From Hymenobacter translucens (GTDB lineage Bacteria; Bacteroidota; Bacteroidia; Cytophagales; Hymenobacteraceae), in assembly GCF_020685205.1 (NCBI RefSeq), contig NZ_JAJERB010000005.1, forward strand, positions 124,001 to 188,000: 64,000 nucleotides of DNA, written 5' to 3'. Every line of letters begins with the position of its first letter. Within the stretch, counting starts at the first letter, position 1. The position numbers were made by a program, and so were the translations under genes. This document shows, piece by piece, positions 34,695 to 43,000 of this stretch. The notes below the pieces were generated by a model. It worked only from the letters and a program-made list of their open reading frames with translations, did no database searches and was not told the DNA's origin.

Positions 34695-35447
34695 TTAGCT
34701 GACCTGACTGCCGTCGAAGAAGCGGATGACGCGCTCCGTCTTCAGGGCCTGCTGCTCGTCGTGGGTTACCATCACGATGGTGACGCCGTCCTGACGGTTC
34801 AGGCCCAGCAGCAGGTCCATGATTTCCTCGCCCATCACCGAGTCGAGGTTGCCGGTGGGCTCGTCGGCCAGAATGATTTCGGGGTTGCCGGCCAGGGCCC
34901 GGGCAATGGCTACGCGCTGGCGCTGCCCGCCCGACAGCTGGGAGGGGAAGTGGTTGGTGCGGGCGCTCAGGCCTACTTTGTCGAGGGCGGCGTGGGCCCG
35001 CTGCCGGCGCTCCTTGCCGCTTACGCCGCTGCGGTACAGCAGGGGCAGCTCCACGTTATCGAGCACCGAGAGGTCGTTGATGAGGTGGTAGCTCTGGAAA
35101 ACGAACCCGATCTTCTGGTTGCGCAGGTTGGCCAGCTCCTTATCGGAGTATGAGGTAACCGGGCGGCCATCGATTTCCACCTGCCCCGAAGAAGGCTCGT
35201 CGAGCAGCCCCATGATGCTGAGCAGCGTGGACTTGCCGCAGCCCGAAGGACCCATGATGGAAACGAACTCGCCTTTGCCGATGGTGAGGTTCACCCGGTT
35301 CAGCGCAACCGTTTCGATGGTCTTGGTCTGGTAGATTTTTTCGATATCGGTGAGCTTCAGCATGGGTTTGCCCGTAGCTGCTGCCGGCCGTGCCGCAACG
35401 ATAGTGGGGTCCAGAAACAGCTGATTGGTAGGAGTGGAAGCAGACAT
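34695..35447 (-). CDS. ABC transporter ATP-binding protein (LolD/MacB type)
   Basis: The 250-residue protein has Walker [10 protein letters not shown], the Q-loop in [10 protein letters not shown], signature [15 protein letters not shown] and Walker [13 protein letters not shown]. All of these fit the LolD/MacB-type ATPases that pair with FtsX-like permeases. Met29, at 35363, would give the usual family length, so the first 28 residues may be untranslated. It is the first gene of the exporter operon and is preceded by a sigma-54 promoter 113 bp upstream. Confidence 0.95.
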   Translation of the reverse strand: MSASTPTNQLFLDPTIVAARPAAATGKPMLKLTDIEKIYQTKTIETVALNRVNLTIGKGEFVSIMGPSGCGKSTLLSIMGLLDEPSSGQVEIDGRPVTSYSDKELANLRNQKIGFVFQSYHLINDLSVLDNVELPLLYRSGVSGKERRQRAHAALDKVGLSARTNHFPSQLSGGQRQRVAIARALAGNPEIILADEPTGNLDSVMGEEIMDLLLGLNRQDGVTIVMVTHDEQQALKTERVIRFFDGSQVS

Positions 35448-35559
35448 GGCAGGGAAGCGGTTAGGGTTCAGAAAGGAGGTTCGATGGATAACTCAGCCCC
35501 GGGGCAAAGCGTGGACTGTCCGCTTTTAGATCAACCCAGGGGTTCCTGCCATAGAGTAA

Positions 35560-35575
35560 GCCAAGCCCCGTGCCA
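35560..35575 (-). promoter_or_regulatory. Sigma-54 promoter of the ABC exporter operon
   Basis: On the minus strand TGGCACGGGGCTTGGC matches the sigma-54 consensus TGGCACG-N4-TTGC with one change in the last positions. The -24 GG and -12 elements are correctly spaced. It differs from the promoter at 38854 by a single base. Confidence 0.85.
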
Positions 35576-35640
35576 ATGTTATAATTCATTATTAATCAGT
35601 ATATTATATACGAATACCAGTAATACCACTTATAAAATAT

Positions 35641-35665
35641 TGTCCAGAACCGGACACTGTGTTCG
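35641..35665. promoter_or_regulatory. Upstream activator site of the ABC exporter promoter
   Basis: TGTCC-N6-GGACAC-T-GTGTTCGG. The first two half-sites form an inverted repeat and the last two a second one. It begins 66 bp upstream of the sigma-54 promoter, exactly as at 38935. It is the expected binding place of the NtrC-type regulator at 30028. Confidence 0.75.
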
Positions 35666-35885
35666 GTCCTGACACAGTGGGTGTTCATTTTTGAAAAATA
35701 TTTTTGCGTGAGAGGTCGGCCCGGCCGGAAACACCCGGACGGAGTGCCCATTTCACCTCACAAGGCAGTCATTCCAGCCTTGCCGAGGAGTTTCGCGTGA
35801 ATTGGGTATTGTCATGCGTAATCTGCCGTCTGCCCTGCGAAAGATGACCACCACTTTTTGTGGCTACTAAAGCAACGAAGCGGTA

Positions 35886-35968
35886 GAGATGCTTCGCTCT
35901 GCTCAGCATGACCGTCTGGCAATGGACTACTATCCTCGCGGGATGCTGCGCCTTCGGCTCTGCATGAC
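35886..35968. repeat. Two copies of a dispersed ATGCT...CATGAC repeat
   Basis: Copy 1 (35886-35912) begins GAGATGCTTCGCTCTGC and ends AGCATGAC; copy 2 (35940-35968) begins GGGATGCTGCGCCTTCGG and ends CATGAC. They are imperfect direct repeats and resemble, in reverse, the palindrome at 41590. Similar sequences are common between genes in this group of bacteria. Confidence 0.6.
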
Positions 35969-36007
35969 CTCTCGGTAGGTCAGCAACAGCAACTGATCAG
36001 AAACCAC

Positions 36008-36047
36008 GGCGCCCCGGTCAGCTGCGAAGAGCCAACCGGGGCGCCGG
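36008..36047 (-). terminator. Hairpin after the TolC-family gene
   Basis: CGGCGCCCCGGT (36008-36019) and ACCGGGGCGCCG (36036-36047) form a perfect 12-bp stem with a 16-nt loop, 28 bp after the TolC stop. The following T run is weak, so termination efficiency is uncertain. Confidence 0.65.
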
Positions 36048-36075
36048 GAAACCAGGCATAAACCAGACGATGATC

Positions 36076-37563
36076 CTACTTGGCGACGGCCAGAGGCTGC
36101 TGCAGCGCGAAATCGTAGAGGGTGAGGGCACGGAGGCGGTAGTGCGCCACCCAGCAGGCGCGCAACGCGGCAATGTAGGCGCGTTTGGCCTGGTCTTTCT
36201 CGGCCAGGGCAATGTTGAGGTCGGTCAGGCTGATGCGGCCCACCTGGTAAGTGGCGCGGGCAATGTCGTAGCGGCGCTGCGACAGGGAGTCGGCCTGGGC
36301 GGAAAGGCTGAGCTGCTCAGTGAGGGTGCTAAGCTGGGCAGCCTGGGTGAGCACGCTCTGCTCGAAGGTGGCCTGCTCCTGGGCTACGGTCTGCTGCACC
36401 TGCTGGCGGTTTAGCTCCGCCGTCTTCACAATCGACTTCTGCCGGCCCCAGTCCACGAGCGGCATTGAAAACGACAAGCTAACCTGTTGCTGGTCCTGGG
36501 GGTTGGCATACGTCGTCCAGAAGTCCCGGGCGCTGTTCACGTAGCCCAGGTTGGCCTGCAGCGTGGCCTGGAAGCCGGTGGTGCCCTTGGCCTGGGCTAC
36601 GTCGCTCTCGGCCTGGAGCAGGCGGCGGCGGAAGGCCAGGGTTTCGCGGCGGTTCTGGCGGGCCTGCACCAGCGCCTCATTCGTATCCACCTTCAGCCGG
36701 GGCGCGGCGGCCGGCACCGTCAGCTGCAAGGTTTCGGCACTTAGCCCGGTGTAGCTCTGCAAACTTACGGCGGCGTTCTGAGCATCGAGGCGGGCCTGGC
36801 CCAGCGCCCGGCGGGAGTTCAGCAGGTTTAGCTCCAGCAGCAGCAGGTCGCTCTGGCTGAGGCGGCCGAGCTGAAACCGCTCCTGGCCCAGGCGCAAAAG
36901 CTGCTCGTTGGCCGCCACGTTCTTGCCGGCCACGTCGGCGTTTACCTGCTGGAGCAGCACGTCGAAGTACAGCTCCGTGATGCGCTGGGCAATGGCTTCG
37001 CGCTCTTCCACGTACTGGCGCTGCGACTCCTCGTAGCGCAGGGGCTCGATCTTGCGGGCCCAGCGCAGACTATTAAAGCGCCCGATCGGCTGGCTCAGGC
37101 CGATGCCCACGGGGTTGTTGTTGTAACGCCGCAGGTTGCCGTTGAAGTCGTCGAAGCGCTGCACCTCGGAGCGGACAAACAACTCCCCGCCGGTGGGCCC
37201 GATGGCCTGGCGCAGCGTCAGTGCCACGTTGGAGTTGTTGATGCGCACGGCCTTGAAGTCGGTGGTGCCGTCCGGCTGCACGACGGGGGTGATGACCCGG
37301 CTGAACTCGGGCAACGTGCCCTGCACGCCCAGCTGGGGCCGGTAGTTCGACTGAAACGTGCGGTACTGCCAGTAGCTGGTTTCGCGGTTGGTGACGGCCT
37401 GCTTGGCAAACGACGATTGCGCCAGGGCCAGCTCAATGACCTCGGAAAGGCTCAGTGGCCGCTGCTGGGCGTGGGTGCTGCCGGCTGTCAGCGCCAGCAG
37501 CATTCCGGTAGTCAGCAGCCGGATTCCCAGGTTTTGAACGCAGGAAAGTAGAATAGTCATCAT
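36076..37563 (-). CDS. TolC-family outer-membrane efflux protein
   Basis: The 495-residue protein has a signal peptide (LLTTGMLLALTAGSTHAQ) and two TolC-type repeats made of long helices and short strands. LSLSEVIELALAQS is the usual start of the first repeat, and VGRISLTDLNIALAEKDQAK marks the second. It should form a trimeric outer-membrane and periplasm channel. It starts 6 bp after the HlyD-family adaptor and shares its sigma-54 promoter, so together with the ABC permeases it likely completes an envelope-spanning exporter. Confidence 0.92.
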   Translation of the reverse strand: MMTILLSCVQNLGIRLLTTGMLLALTAGSTHAQQRPLSLSEVIELALAQSSFAKQAVTNRETSYWQYRTFQSNYRPQLGVQGTLPEFSRVITPVVQPDGTTDFKAVRINNSNVALTLRQAIGPTGGELFVRSEVQRFDDFNGNLRRYNNNPVGIGLSQPIGRFNSLRWARKIEPLRYEESQRQYVEEREAIAQRITELYFDVLLQQVNADVAGKNVAANEQLLRLGQERFQLGRLSQSDLLLLELNLLNSRRALGQARLDAQNAAVSLQSYTGLSAETLQLTVPAAAPRLKVDTNEALVQARQNRRETLAFRRRLLQAESDVAQAKGTTGFQATLQANLGYVNSARDFWTTYANPQDQQQVSLSFSMPLVDWGRQKSIVKTAELNRQQVQQTVAQEQATFEQSVLTQAAQLSTLTEQLSLSAQADSLSQRRYDIARATYQVGRISLTDLNIALAEKDQAKRAYIAALRACWVAHYRLRALTLYDFALQQPLAVAK

Positions 37564-37569
37564 GGCCGG

Positions 37570-38817
37570 TTAGTCTTTGATGATGAGCCTGGGCGTGTCG
37601 GTGTACTCTTTGGTGTCGCTCAGGATGATTTCGTCGCCGGGCTGCAGGCCGCTGAGTACCTGCACGTGGTCGAAGTTGCTGTCCCCGAACTGCACCGTCC
37701 GCTGCTCGGCTTTCCCGTCGCGCACCACGAACACCTGCTGCTCTTTGCCGCCCTGGTAGAAGGGGCCGTTCTTCACCCGCACTACTTTATGGTGGGCCTT
37801 GGTTACCACGAACACGTCGGCGCGGAGGTTGGAGCGCAGCGCGGGGTGGTGGTCTTCGTCGAGCTTGGCGTAGAAGGTGACGACGCCCTTATCCACGGCC
37901 GGGCTCACGGTCGTGACGATGCCGCGCAGGTCGGTGCCGTTCACGCGTACCACCACCGGGTCGCCCAGGTGCAGGGCGTCGGCATAGGTGTCGGAAATGG
38001 TGGCCCGCACCCGGAAAGAGCTCAGGTCGGCTACCCGGGCCAGGGGGTCACCCTGGTTGACGGTGGCCCCGATGTTCTCATTGACCCAGGTAAGCACGCC
38101 GGGCTGCCCGGAGCTGATGCTGGACTGACTGAGCTTGCCGGCCAGCTCCCCGATGCTGCGGTCCTGAATCTGCATGGTGAAGCCCAGCTCCCGCACGTCG
38201 GCGGCGTTGGCGGCGCGCTGGTTGCGGATCTGCTCCCGCAGACGCTGCAACTCCAGCTGGGCAATCTTCAGCGTCAGCTCGGCCTGGCGGACGCTCTCGG
38301 CGGTGCCGCCCCCGATCTTGAGCAGGTACTGCTCGTCGCGCAGCGCCGACTGCAGGCTGTGCACCTTGACCTGCTGCACCTGCTCCTGGGACTGGAGGTC
38401 GTTCAGCGCTTTTTCCAGGCTGAGCTGGAGCTGAGAGTTCTTGTTGCGGTTCTGCTGCTGCTCGTCCTGGAGCTTGGCCAGGGCGGAGCTGGTCAGGTCC
38501 TTATCGAGCTCCAGAATAGTCTGACCGGGCCCCACCTTCTCCCCCACCTGAACCATGACGCGGCGGATGGTGCTTTGAATCGGGCTGGTGAGCACGGCTT
38601 CGTGCCCGGGAATAATCAGACCTGATGCGGTGAGCGAGGCTTCGACGTCCCCGGTTTCGGCGGTCGTCAGCAGAATCTGGCTGCGCCTGACGCTGGGCTG
38701 AAGCACCGAGCGGAACGCCAGCAGGCCGGCTACCAGCAGGCCCAGGGCGGCAGTGAGGAGAAGCCAGCGGCGGCGGGTGCGCTGGCGTTGAATGTCAGTG
38801 GATAGAGCTCTGTCCAT
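37570..38817 (-). CDS. HlyD/AcrA-family periplasmic adaptor
   Basis: The 415-residue protein has one N-terminal membrane helix (WLLLTAALGLLVAGLLAF), a split biotinyl-lipoyl domain (GHEAVLTSPIQ, VQVGEKVGPGQTILELD and later GNTVNQGDPLA-like residues), a coiled-coil hairpin of about 100 residues rich in Gln and Leu, and a beta-barrel C-terminus. Such adaptors join an inner-membrane pump to TolC. It is the first gene of a two-gene operon with TolC, directly behind a sigma-54 promoter and activator site. Confidence 0.92.
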   Translation of the reverse strand: MDRALSTDIQRQRTRRRWLLLTAALGLLVAGLLAFRSVLQPSVRRSQILLTTAETGDVEASLTASGLIIPGHEAVLTSPIQSTIRRVMVQVGEKVGPGQTILELDKDLTSSALAKLQDEQQQNRNKNSQLQLSLEKALNDLQSQEQVQQVKVHSLQSALRDEQYLLKIGGGTAESVRQAELTLKIAQLELQRLREQIRNQRAANAADVRELGFTMQIQDRSIGELAGKLSQSSISSGQPGVLTWVNENIGATVNQGDPLARVADLSSFRVRATISDTYADALHLGDPVVVRVNGTDLRGIVTTVSPAVDKGVVTFYAKLDEDHHPALRSNLRADVFVVTKAHHKVVRVKNGPFYQGGKEQQVFVVRDGKAEQRTVQFGDSNFDHVQVLSGLQPGDEIILSDTKEYTDTPRLIIKD

Positions 38818-38853
38818 TTTCGTGCAGGGAAAGGGGGTATTGCCCCTCTATCT

Positions 38854-38869
38854 GCCAAGGCCCGTGCCA
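38854..38869 (-). promoter_or_regulatory. Sigma-54 promoter of the HlyD-TolC operon
   Basis: On the minus strand TGGCACGGGCCTTGGC has the -24 element TGGCACG and a -12-like TTGG at the correct spacing. It lies 37 bp before the HlyD start and differs by one base from the promoter at 35560. Confidence 0.87.
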
Positions 38870-38934
38870 TTCAAGCAAACAACTGTATTACAATTACTTA
38901 TAACCAATTCAACTAAGAACCCGATTTAAAATAC

Positions 38935-38959
38935 TGTCCAATAATGGACACCGTGTCCG
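38935..38959. promoter_or_regulatory. Upstream activator site of the HlyD-TolC promoter
   Basis: TGTCC-N6-GGACAC-C-GTGTCCG. GGACAC and GTGTCC are a perfect 6-1-6 palindrome, and TGTCC with GGACA a second inverted repeat. It starts 66 bp upstream of the promoter, the same offset as at 35641, and both sites are preceded by a TTTAAAATA-like AT run. Confidence 0.78.
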
Positions 38960-39125
38960 CTACTGAAAGACCAGCTGACCACTTCTGAGCAGGATCCGGC
39001 AGCCTCACTCCCGGCACTCCCGGATTTTCCCTAACCTTTGCGCTCCGTCACGGCTGCGCAACATTCATTGCTTTGCTGACCGTATCGGTTCAAGTAGACT
39101 GCCAACCCGGACTTCTGCCCTGCTT

Positions 39126-40610
39126 ATGAACCCTGCTCCTCTTTCCGGCCTGTATTCGCCCTCGCTCAGCCTCGTCACCGACCTCTACCAGCTCACCATG
39201 AGCTATGGCTACTGGAAGAAGGGCATGCAGGACCGGGAGGCCGTCTTTCATCTGTACTTCCGCCGTCCGCCGTTTGGTGGGGGGTACGCTCTGTGCGCGG
39301 GCCTGGCCTACGTGGCCGACTGGCTGGAAAACCTGCATTTCTCGGAAGAAGACCTGGCCTATCTGGCAGAGCTACGCGGGGTCAAGAACACGCCCCTGTT
39401 TGAGCCGGCGTTTCTGGAGTACCTGCGCCAGCTGCGCTTTACCTGCGATATTGACGCCATTGCCGAGGGTACGGTGGTGTTTGCCAACGAGCCGCTGCTG
39501 CGGGTGAAAGGCCCGCTGCTCCAGGCCCAGCTATTGGAAACCGCGCTGCTCACGCTCGTCAACTTCCAGACCCTGATTGCCACCAAAGCCGCCCGCATCC
39601 GTGAAGCCGCCGGCACCGACCAAGTGCTGGAATTTGGCTTGCGCCGGGCCCAGGGCTTCGACGGAGGGCTTTCGGCCAGCCGGGCAGCCTACCTGGGCGG
39701 CGTCGACGGCACGTCCAACGTGCTGGCCGGGCTGCGCTACGGCATTCCGGTGCGGGGCACCCACGCCCACAGCTGGGTGATGTCGTTTGAAGACGAAGAG
39801 CAGGCGTTTGAAACCTACGCCGAAGCCTTTCCCGATGATTCCACCTTTCTGGTCGACACCTACGATACGCTCGAAGGCGTGCGGCGGGCTATCAGCGTAG
39901 CGCGGAAGATGCGGGCCAACGGGCACGAGCTGGGCGGTATTCGCCTCGACTCCGGCGACCTGGCTTACCTGAGCCGCGAGGCCCGGGCATTGCTCAACGA
40001 GGCCGGCTTTCCGAACACGCGCATCGTGGCCAGCAACGACCTCGACGAAAATCTGATTACCTCCCTCAAGCTGCAGGGCGCCCAGATCAACGCCTGGGGC
40101 ATCGGCACTAAGCTCGTCACGGCCTACGACCAGCCCGCGCTGGGGGGCGTGTACAAGCTGGCGGCCCTGCGCCGGGCCGACGACAGCGGCTGGGAATACA
40201 CCGTCAAAATCTCGGAGCAGCTGGCGAAAACCACGATTCCGGGCATTCTGCAGGTGCGGCGCTACGAAACCGAAACCGGTCAGCCCCGGGCCGACATGCT
40301 CTACAACTCCGCCGAGCCCCTGCCCGCCGAGCTAACCATCGTGGACCCCGTGGACCCGACGCGCCGCCGGCCGGTGCGCTCCACCACGTTCCGGGAGCTG
40401 CTGGAGCCGGTATTCCGGGCCGGCGAGCTGGTACGGCCGCTGCCTACCCTGGAAGAAAGCCGGGTAAAAGCCCAGCAGGAAATTCACCGCCTCGACCCCA
40501 GCATCCGCCGCTTCCTCAACCCCCACGTGTACCCGGTGGGTCTGGAAGAAACGCTCAACGCCTTCCGCACCCAGCTGATTCTGGAAAAGCGGATGATGCG
40601 GCCGGCCTAA
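39126..40610 (+). CDS. pncB: Nicotinate phosphoribosyltransferase
   Basis: The 494-residue protein matches bacterial type NAPRTases: the start [34 protein letters not shown], the PRPP-site segment [12 protein letters not shown] and [13 protein letters not shown], and [13 protein letters not shown]. It joins nicotinate and PRPP to give nicotinate mononucleotide, coupled to ATP hydrolysis, in NAD salvage. It is divergent from the HlyD-TolC operon and convergent with the DUF4240 gene, 21 bp away. Confidence 0.96.
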   Translation: MNPAPLSGLYSPSLSLVTDLYQLTMSYGYWKKGMQDREAVFHLYFRRPPFGGGYALCAGLAYVADWLENLHFSEEDLAYLAELRGVKNTPLFEPAFLEYLRQLRFTCDIDAIAEGTVVFANEPLLRVKGPLLQAQLLETALLTLVNFQTLIATKAARIREAAGTDQVLEFGLRRAQGFDGGLSASRAAYLGGVDGTSNVLAGLRYGIPVRGTHAHSWVMSFEDEEQAFETYAEAFPDDSTFLVDTYDTLEGVRRAISVARKMRANGHELGGIRLDSGDLAYLSREARALLNEAGFPNTRIVASNDLDENLITSLKLQGAQINAWGIGTKLVTAYDQPALGGVYKLAALRRADDSGWEYTVKISEQLAKTTIPGILQVRRYETETGQPRADMLYNSAEPLPAELTIVDPVDPTRRRPVRSTTFRELLEPVFRAGELVRPLPTLEESRVKAQQEIHRLDPSIRRFLNPHVYPVGLEETLNAFRTQLILEKRMMRPA

Positions 40611-40631
40611 ACCCGATAAACTGATGTAACG

Positions 40632-41162
40632 CTATATCGGCCCGAACTTCTTCCATAGGCGGGGAAGCATCTTGGGCAGCTGCTCCTCGTTCCAGTCGTC
40701 GCCTTTGGTGCCGGCGGCACTCTCGTAGTCGAAGCCCCGGGCGGCGGCTGCTTCCCGGGGGAAAGTCTCGTCTTCCTCTTTGCCGGTAAGCTCCGCGAAG
40801 GCGGTGGTCGTCACGTAAAGCAGCTCTTCAAACTCCTGGTACGGTTCGGTCATGACGCCGGCCAGGGTATCGGGGGCCTGAAGCACCGCCGCAAACAAGG
40901 CTTCGCCCTGCCCGATTAGCCAGCACCGAAAGTAGAGGTAGTTGTCGTCCGACACGTAGCCGTCGATAATCTTCAGCGCAGCCATTACCGTAAAGTCATC
41001 GGCTTCCACCAGGTATTCGCGCAGCCGGCATTCAAACTCGATGATCTGCTCCGAAGTATGCGTCGCCAGCGCTTTGCTGAGCAGTTGCGCCTGAAGTGCC
41101 TGATCGCCCTTTGCTTCCAGCTTGGCCGAGTCCACTACCTGCCAGAATTCCTTTTTATCCAT
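40632..41162 (-). CDS. DUF4240-domain protein
   Basis: The 176-residue cytosolic protein starts with MDKKEFWQVVDSAK and shows the conserved DUF4240 segments: EIIEFECRLREY-type helix, AALKIIDGYVSDDNYLYFRC and WLIGQGEALF. The rest is acidic with helical prediction by eye, and no catalytic motif is seen. The family is widespread and of unknown function. It is convergent with pncB and divergent from the HMA-domain gene. Confidence 0.75.
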   Translation of the reverse strand: MDKKEFWQVVDSAKLEAKGDQALQAQLLSKALATHTSEQIIEFECRLREYLVEADDFTVMAALKIIDGYVSDDNYLYFRCWLIGQGEALFAAVLQAPDTLAGVMTEPYQEFEELLYVTTTAFAELTGKEEDETFPREAAAARGFDYESAAGTKGDDWNEEQLPKMLPRLWKKFGPI

Positions 41163-41277
41163 TTCTGTATCTGCTTCAAGCGGGTTGTTGAGGAAAGTCG
41201 GTTTCTACCCGCGAAGTACGGCATAACCCTATACACCAGGGGCCGAAACCTGCACCAGCCCGTGCCGCGCAGCCCGG

Positions 41278-41285
41278 TACTTTTG
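41278..41285 (+). promoter_or_regulatory. Promoter -7 element upstream of the HMA protein
   Basis: TACTTTTG matches TAnnTTTG exactly, 65 bp before the HMA start. A -33 TTTG is not evident, so the call is moderate. Confidence 0.5.
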
Positions 41286-41349
41286 CTGAACATTCGTTGT
41301 TCTTCTTCACCGAACCCGCTGCCCCGGGCAGCCCAACCATCTACCCCTC

Positions 41350-41559
41350 ATGCCTACCCTCCGTTTTAAAACCACCATCAACTGCGCCAACTGCCTGCGC
41401 GCCGTCACGCCTTCGCTCAACGCCGAAAAGGAAATCACCCGCTGGAACGTCGACACGAGCAACCCCGCCAAAATCCTGACCGTGGAAGGCGAGAACGTGA
41501 AAGCCGAGCAGGTAATCCAGGCCGTGCAGGAAGCCGGCTTCGAGATTGAGCCGGCGTAA
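41350..41559 (+). CDS. Small heavy-metal-associated (HMA) domain protein
   Basis: The 69-residue protein has the size and fold pattern of a copper-chaperone HMA domain: beta strand LRFKTTI, a metal-type motif NCANC (residues 11-15), then VEGENVKAEQVIQAVQEAGF for the second half. The usual motif is MxCxxC; here the methionine is replaced by isoleucine-asparagine, but both cysteines remain. It may carry copper or a similar soft metal in the cytoplasm. No P-type ATPase is adjacent. Confidence 0.82.
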   Translation: MPTLRFKTTINCANCLRAVTPSLNAEKEITRWNVDTSNPAKILTVEGENVKAEQVIQAVQEAGFEIEPA

Positions 41560-41589
41560 TTCAGCCCTAGAAATTTTACTAAACATTCG

Positions 41590-41689
41590 GTCATCCTGAG
41601 GCAAAGCCGAAGGACCTTAACACCGCTAAACGAGTCGTTGCTACGGCTGTCGTTATGAGGTGATAAGGTCCTTCCTTTGCCAGGATGAC
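41590..41689. repeat. Intergenic palindrome of the GTCATCCTGAG type
   Basis: The left arm (41590-41620) begins GTCATCCTGAGGCAAAG and ends AAGGACCTTA; the right arm (41664-41689) begins TAAGGTCCTT and ends CAGGATGAC, its imperfect complement. It lies between the convergent HMA and purM genes, followed by GCGTTTTTTG, and may also stop transcription on either strand. Confidence 0.75.
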
Positions 41690-41731
41690 CGGGCGTTTTT
41701 TGTGATCTGAGCATAAGATCCAGACAAGCGG

Positions 41732-42862
41732 CTACGCGTCGTAGCGCAGCTCCCCGGCCCCTACTTTCAGTACGATACCAGCCTCAGCGGTGATGCGGCC
41801 GGCTACCTGAGCCTGGTAGCCGTCGGCCCGGAGCTGGGCTACGATGGCTTCGGCCTGGGCTTCCTCAGTGACGAGCAGCATGCCGTTGCCCATATTCCAG
41901 TAGAGGTAGGCATCGGCGGGCGGGATGCCGGCCAGCTCGGCCAGGCGCTGCATGGCGGGCAGGGGCTCAAACAGGTTGTCCAGCTCGGCTCCGACGCCGT
42001 TTTTGAGTACCCGCTTGAAATTGTCGGCCAAGCCGCCCCCGGTGATGTGCGCCAAGCCGTGGATGGGCCGGCCGGCATCGAGCAGGCGGGCAATGGCGGG
42101 GGCATAGATCAGGGACGGGGCCAGCAGCACCTCACCCCAGGTTGGCTCGCCGGCCGTTTCGCCGGGGCGCAGTCCGCTGTACGCAGCGGCGTCGGGGCCG
42201 TCGTAGGTGGCCTGGTGCCAGGCGTCGCCGTAAAGGTCCTGCAGGGTGCGGCGGGCCAGGGAAAAGCCGTTGGAGCGGAACGAGGGCGAGTGCAGGGTCA
42301 CGACCGCGTGACCAGCTTCGATGCCGGCGCCGCTGATGGGCCGGGCCAGGCTGGGGTGCAGGGCGCCAATGGCGGTAGAGCACCAGTTGAAGTTCATGCG
42401 GGCCCCGGGCCAGCCCCCGATGCGGTTGCCCAGCTCGGCAATTTCGCCGCCCGTCACGGCCAGGCCGCTGAAATTAGCCGCGTCGTGCAGCCCCCGCATC
42501 AGCTCGTCAATCACGTCGTAGTCGAGCGTGTTCACGTCGATGATGTTGCTCAGGTTGGTGGGCACGAAGCCGCCGGCAATCAGGTCGTCGGCGGTCATGG
42601 CAATCAGGTCGTAGCCCAGCGTGTCGTAGCGGCCTACCCGCTCGGCCACTTCGATCTTGGTGCCGATGCCGTCGGAGCTGATGCCCAGCCGCTCGGCCCC
42701 GAACCGGATTTCGTTCGAGAAGCCCCCGTCGAGGTCCTGGGCCGGCTCCCCGGGCTTGCCGCTGCGGTTGGCAAAGGTCTTTTTGGCCCAGCCATAGGCG
42801 TTGCGCGAGCATTCGTTGCCCAGGTCGATGTCGTAGCCGGCCGGTTTTTCAGAGGAAGTCAT
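41732..42862 (-). CDS. purM: Phosphoribosylformylglycinamidine cyclo-ligase (AIR synthetase)
   Basis: The 376-residue protein shows the PurM pattern: GISSDGIGTKIEVAERVGRY, MTADDLIAGGFVPTN, VTGGEIAEL, FRSNGFSLARR and the glycine-rich ITGGGLADNFKRVL. It closes FGAM to aminoimidazole ribotide using ATP. It is the last gene of the purine operon, separated from purF by 138 bp that are mostly heptad repeat. The length is slightly above that of E. coli PurM because of an N-terminal segment of about 40 residues that reads as part of the conserved family in this phylum. Confidence 0.93.
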   Translation of the reverse strand: MTSSEKPAGYDIDLGNECSRNAYGWAKKTFANRSGKPGEPAQDLDGGFSNEIRFGAERLGISSDGIGTKIEVAERVGRYDTLGYDLIAMTADDLIAGGFVPTNLSNIIDVNTLDYDVIDELMRGLHDAANFSGLAVTGGEIAELGNRIGGWPGARMNFNWCSTAIGALHPSLARPISGAGIEAGHAVVTLHSPSFRSNGFSLARRTLQDLYGDAWHQATYDGPDAAAYSGLRPGETAGEPTWGEVLLAPSLIYAPAIARLLDAGRPIHGLAHITGGGLADNFKRVLKNGVGAELDNLFEPLPAMQRLAELAGIPPADAYLYWNMGNGMLLVTEEAQAEAIVAQLRADGYQAQVAGRITAEAGIVLKVGAGELRYDA

Positions 42863-42871
42863 GCGGGGAAA

Positions 42872-42996
42872 GGAGCTAGGAGTGAGGAGATAGGAGTCAG
42901 GAGTTGAGAGTAAAAAGCGGTAGACAGGAGTTTAGGTCTAGATGGTGAATCGGCAAAATTCATTCTAGCTCCTGCGCAGCAGCTCCTAAGTCCTGA
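42872..42996. repeat. Heptad-period spacer element between purF and purM
   Basis: Left arm: GGAGCTA GGAGTGA GGAGATA GGAGTCA GGAGTTG (42872-42906). Right arm: CTCCTGC GCAGCAG CTCCTAA GTCCTGA (42969-42996). The right arm shares the 16-mer CTCCTGCGCAGCAGCT with the element at 30003-30018. Confidence 0.78.
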
Positions 42997-43000
42997 AACA

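Larger units (their letters stand above)
35448..36075. other. Regulatory and repeat-rich intergenic region
   Basis: These 628 bp hold the sigma-54 promoter and activator site of the ATPase operon (35560-35575, 35641-35665), two copies of an ATGCT-CATGAC-type repeat (35886-35968) and the terminator of the TolC gene (36008-36047). The stretch 35580-35640 is AT-rich. No gene is seen. Confidence 0.75.
38818..39125. other. Divergent intergenic region between hlyD and pncB
   Basis: These 308 bp hold the sigma-54 promoter (38854-38869) and activator site (38935-38959) of the HlyD-TolC operon, and the upstream region of pncB. In front of pncB, TAACCTTTG at about 39030 is close to, but one base longer than, the TAnnTTTG box. 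The stretch 38880-38935 is AT-rich. Confidence 0.7.
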
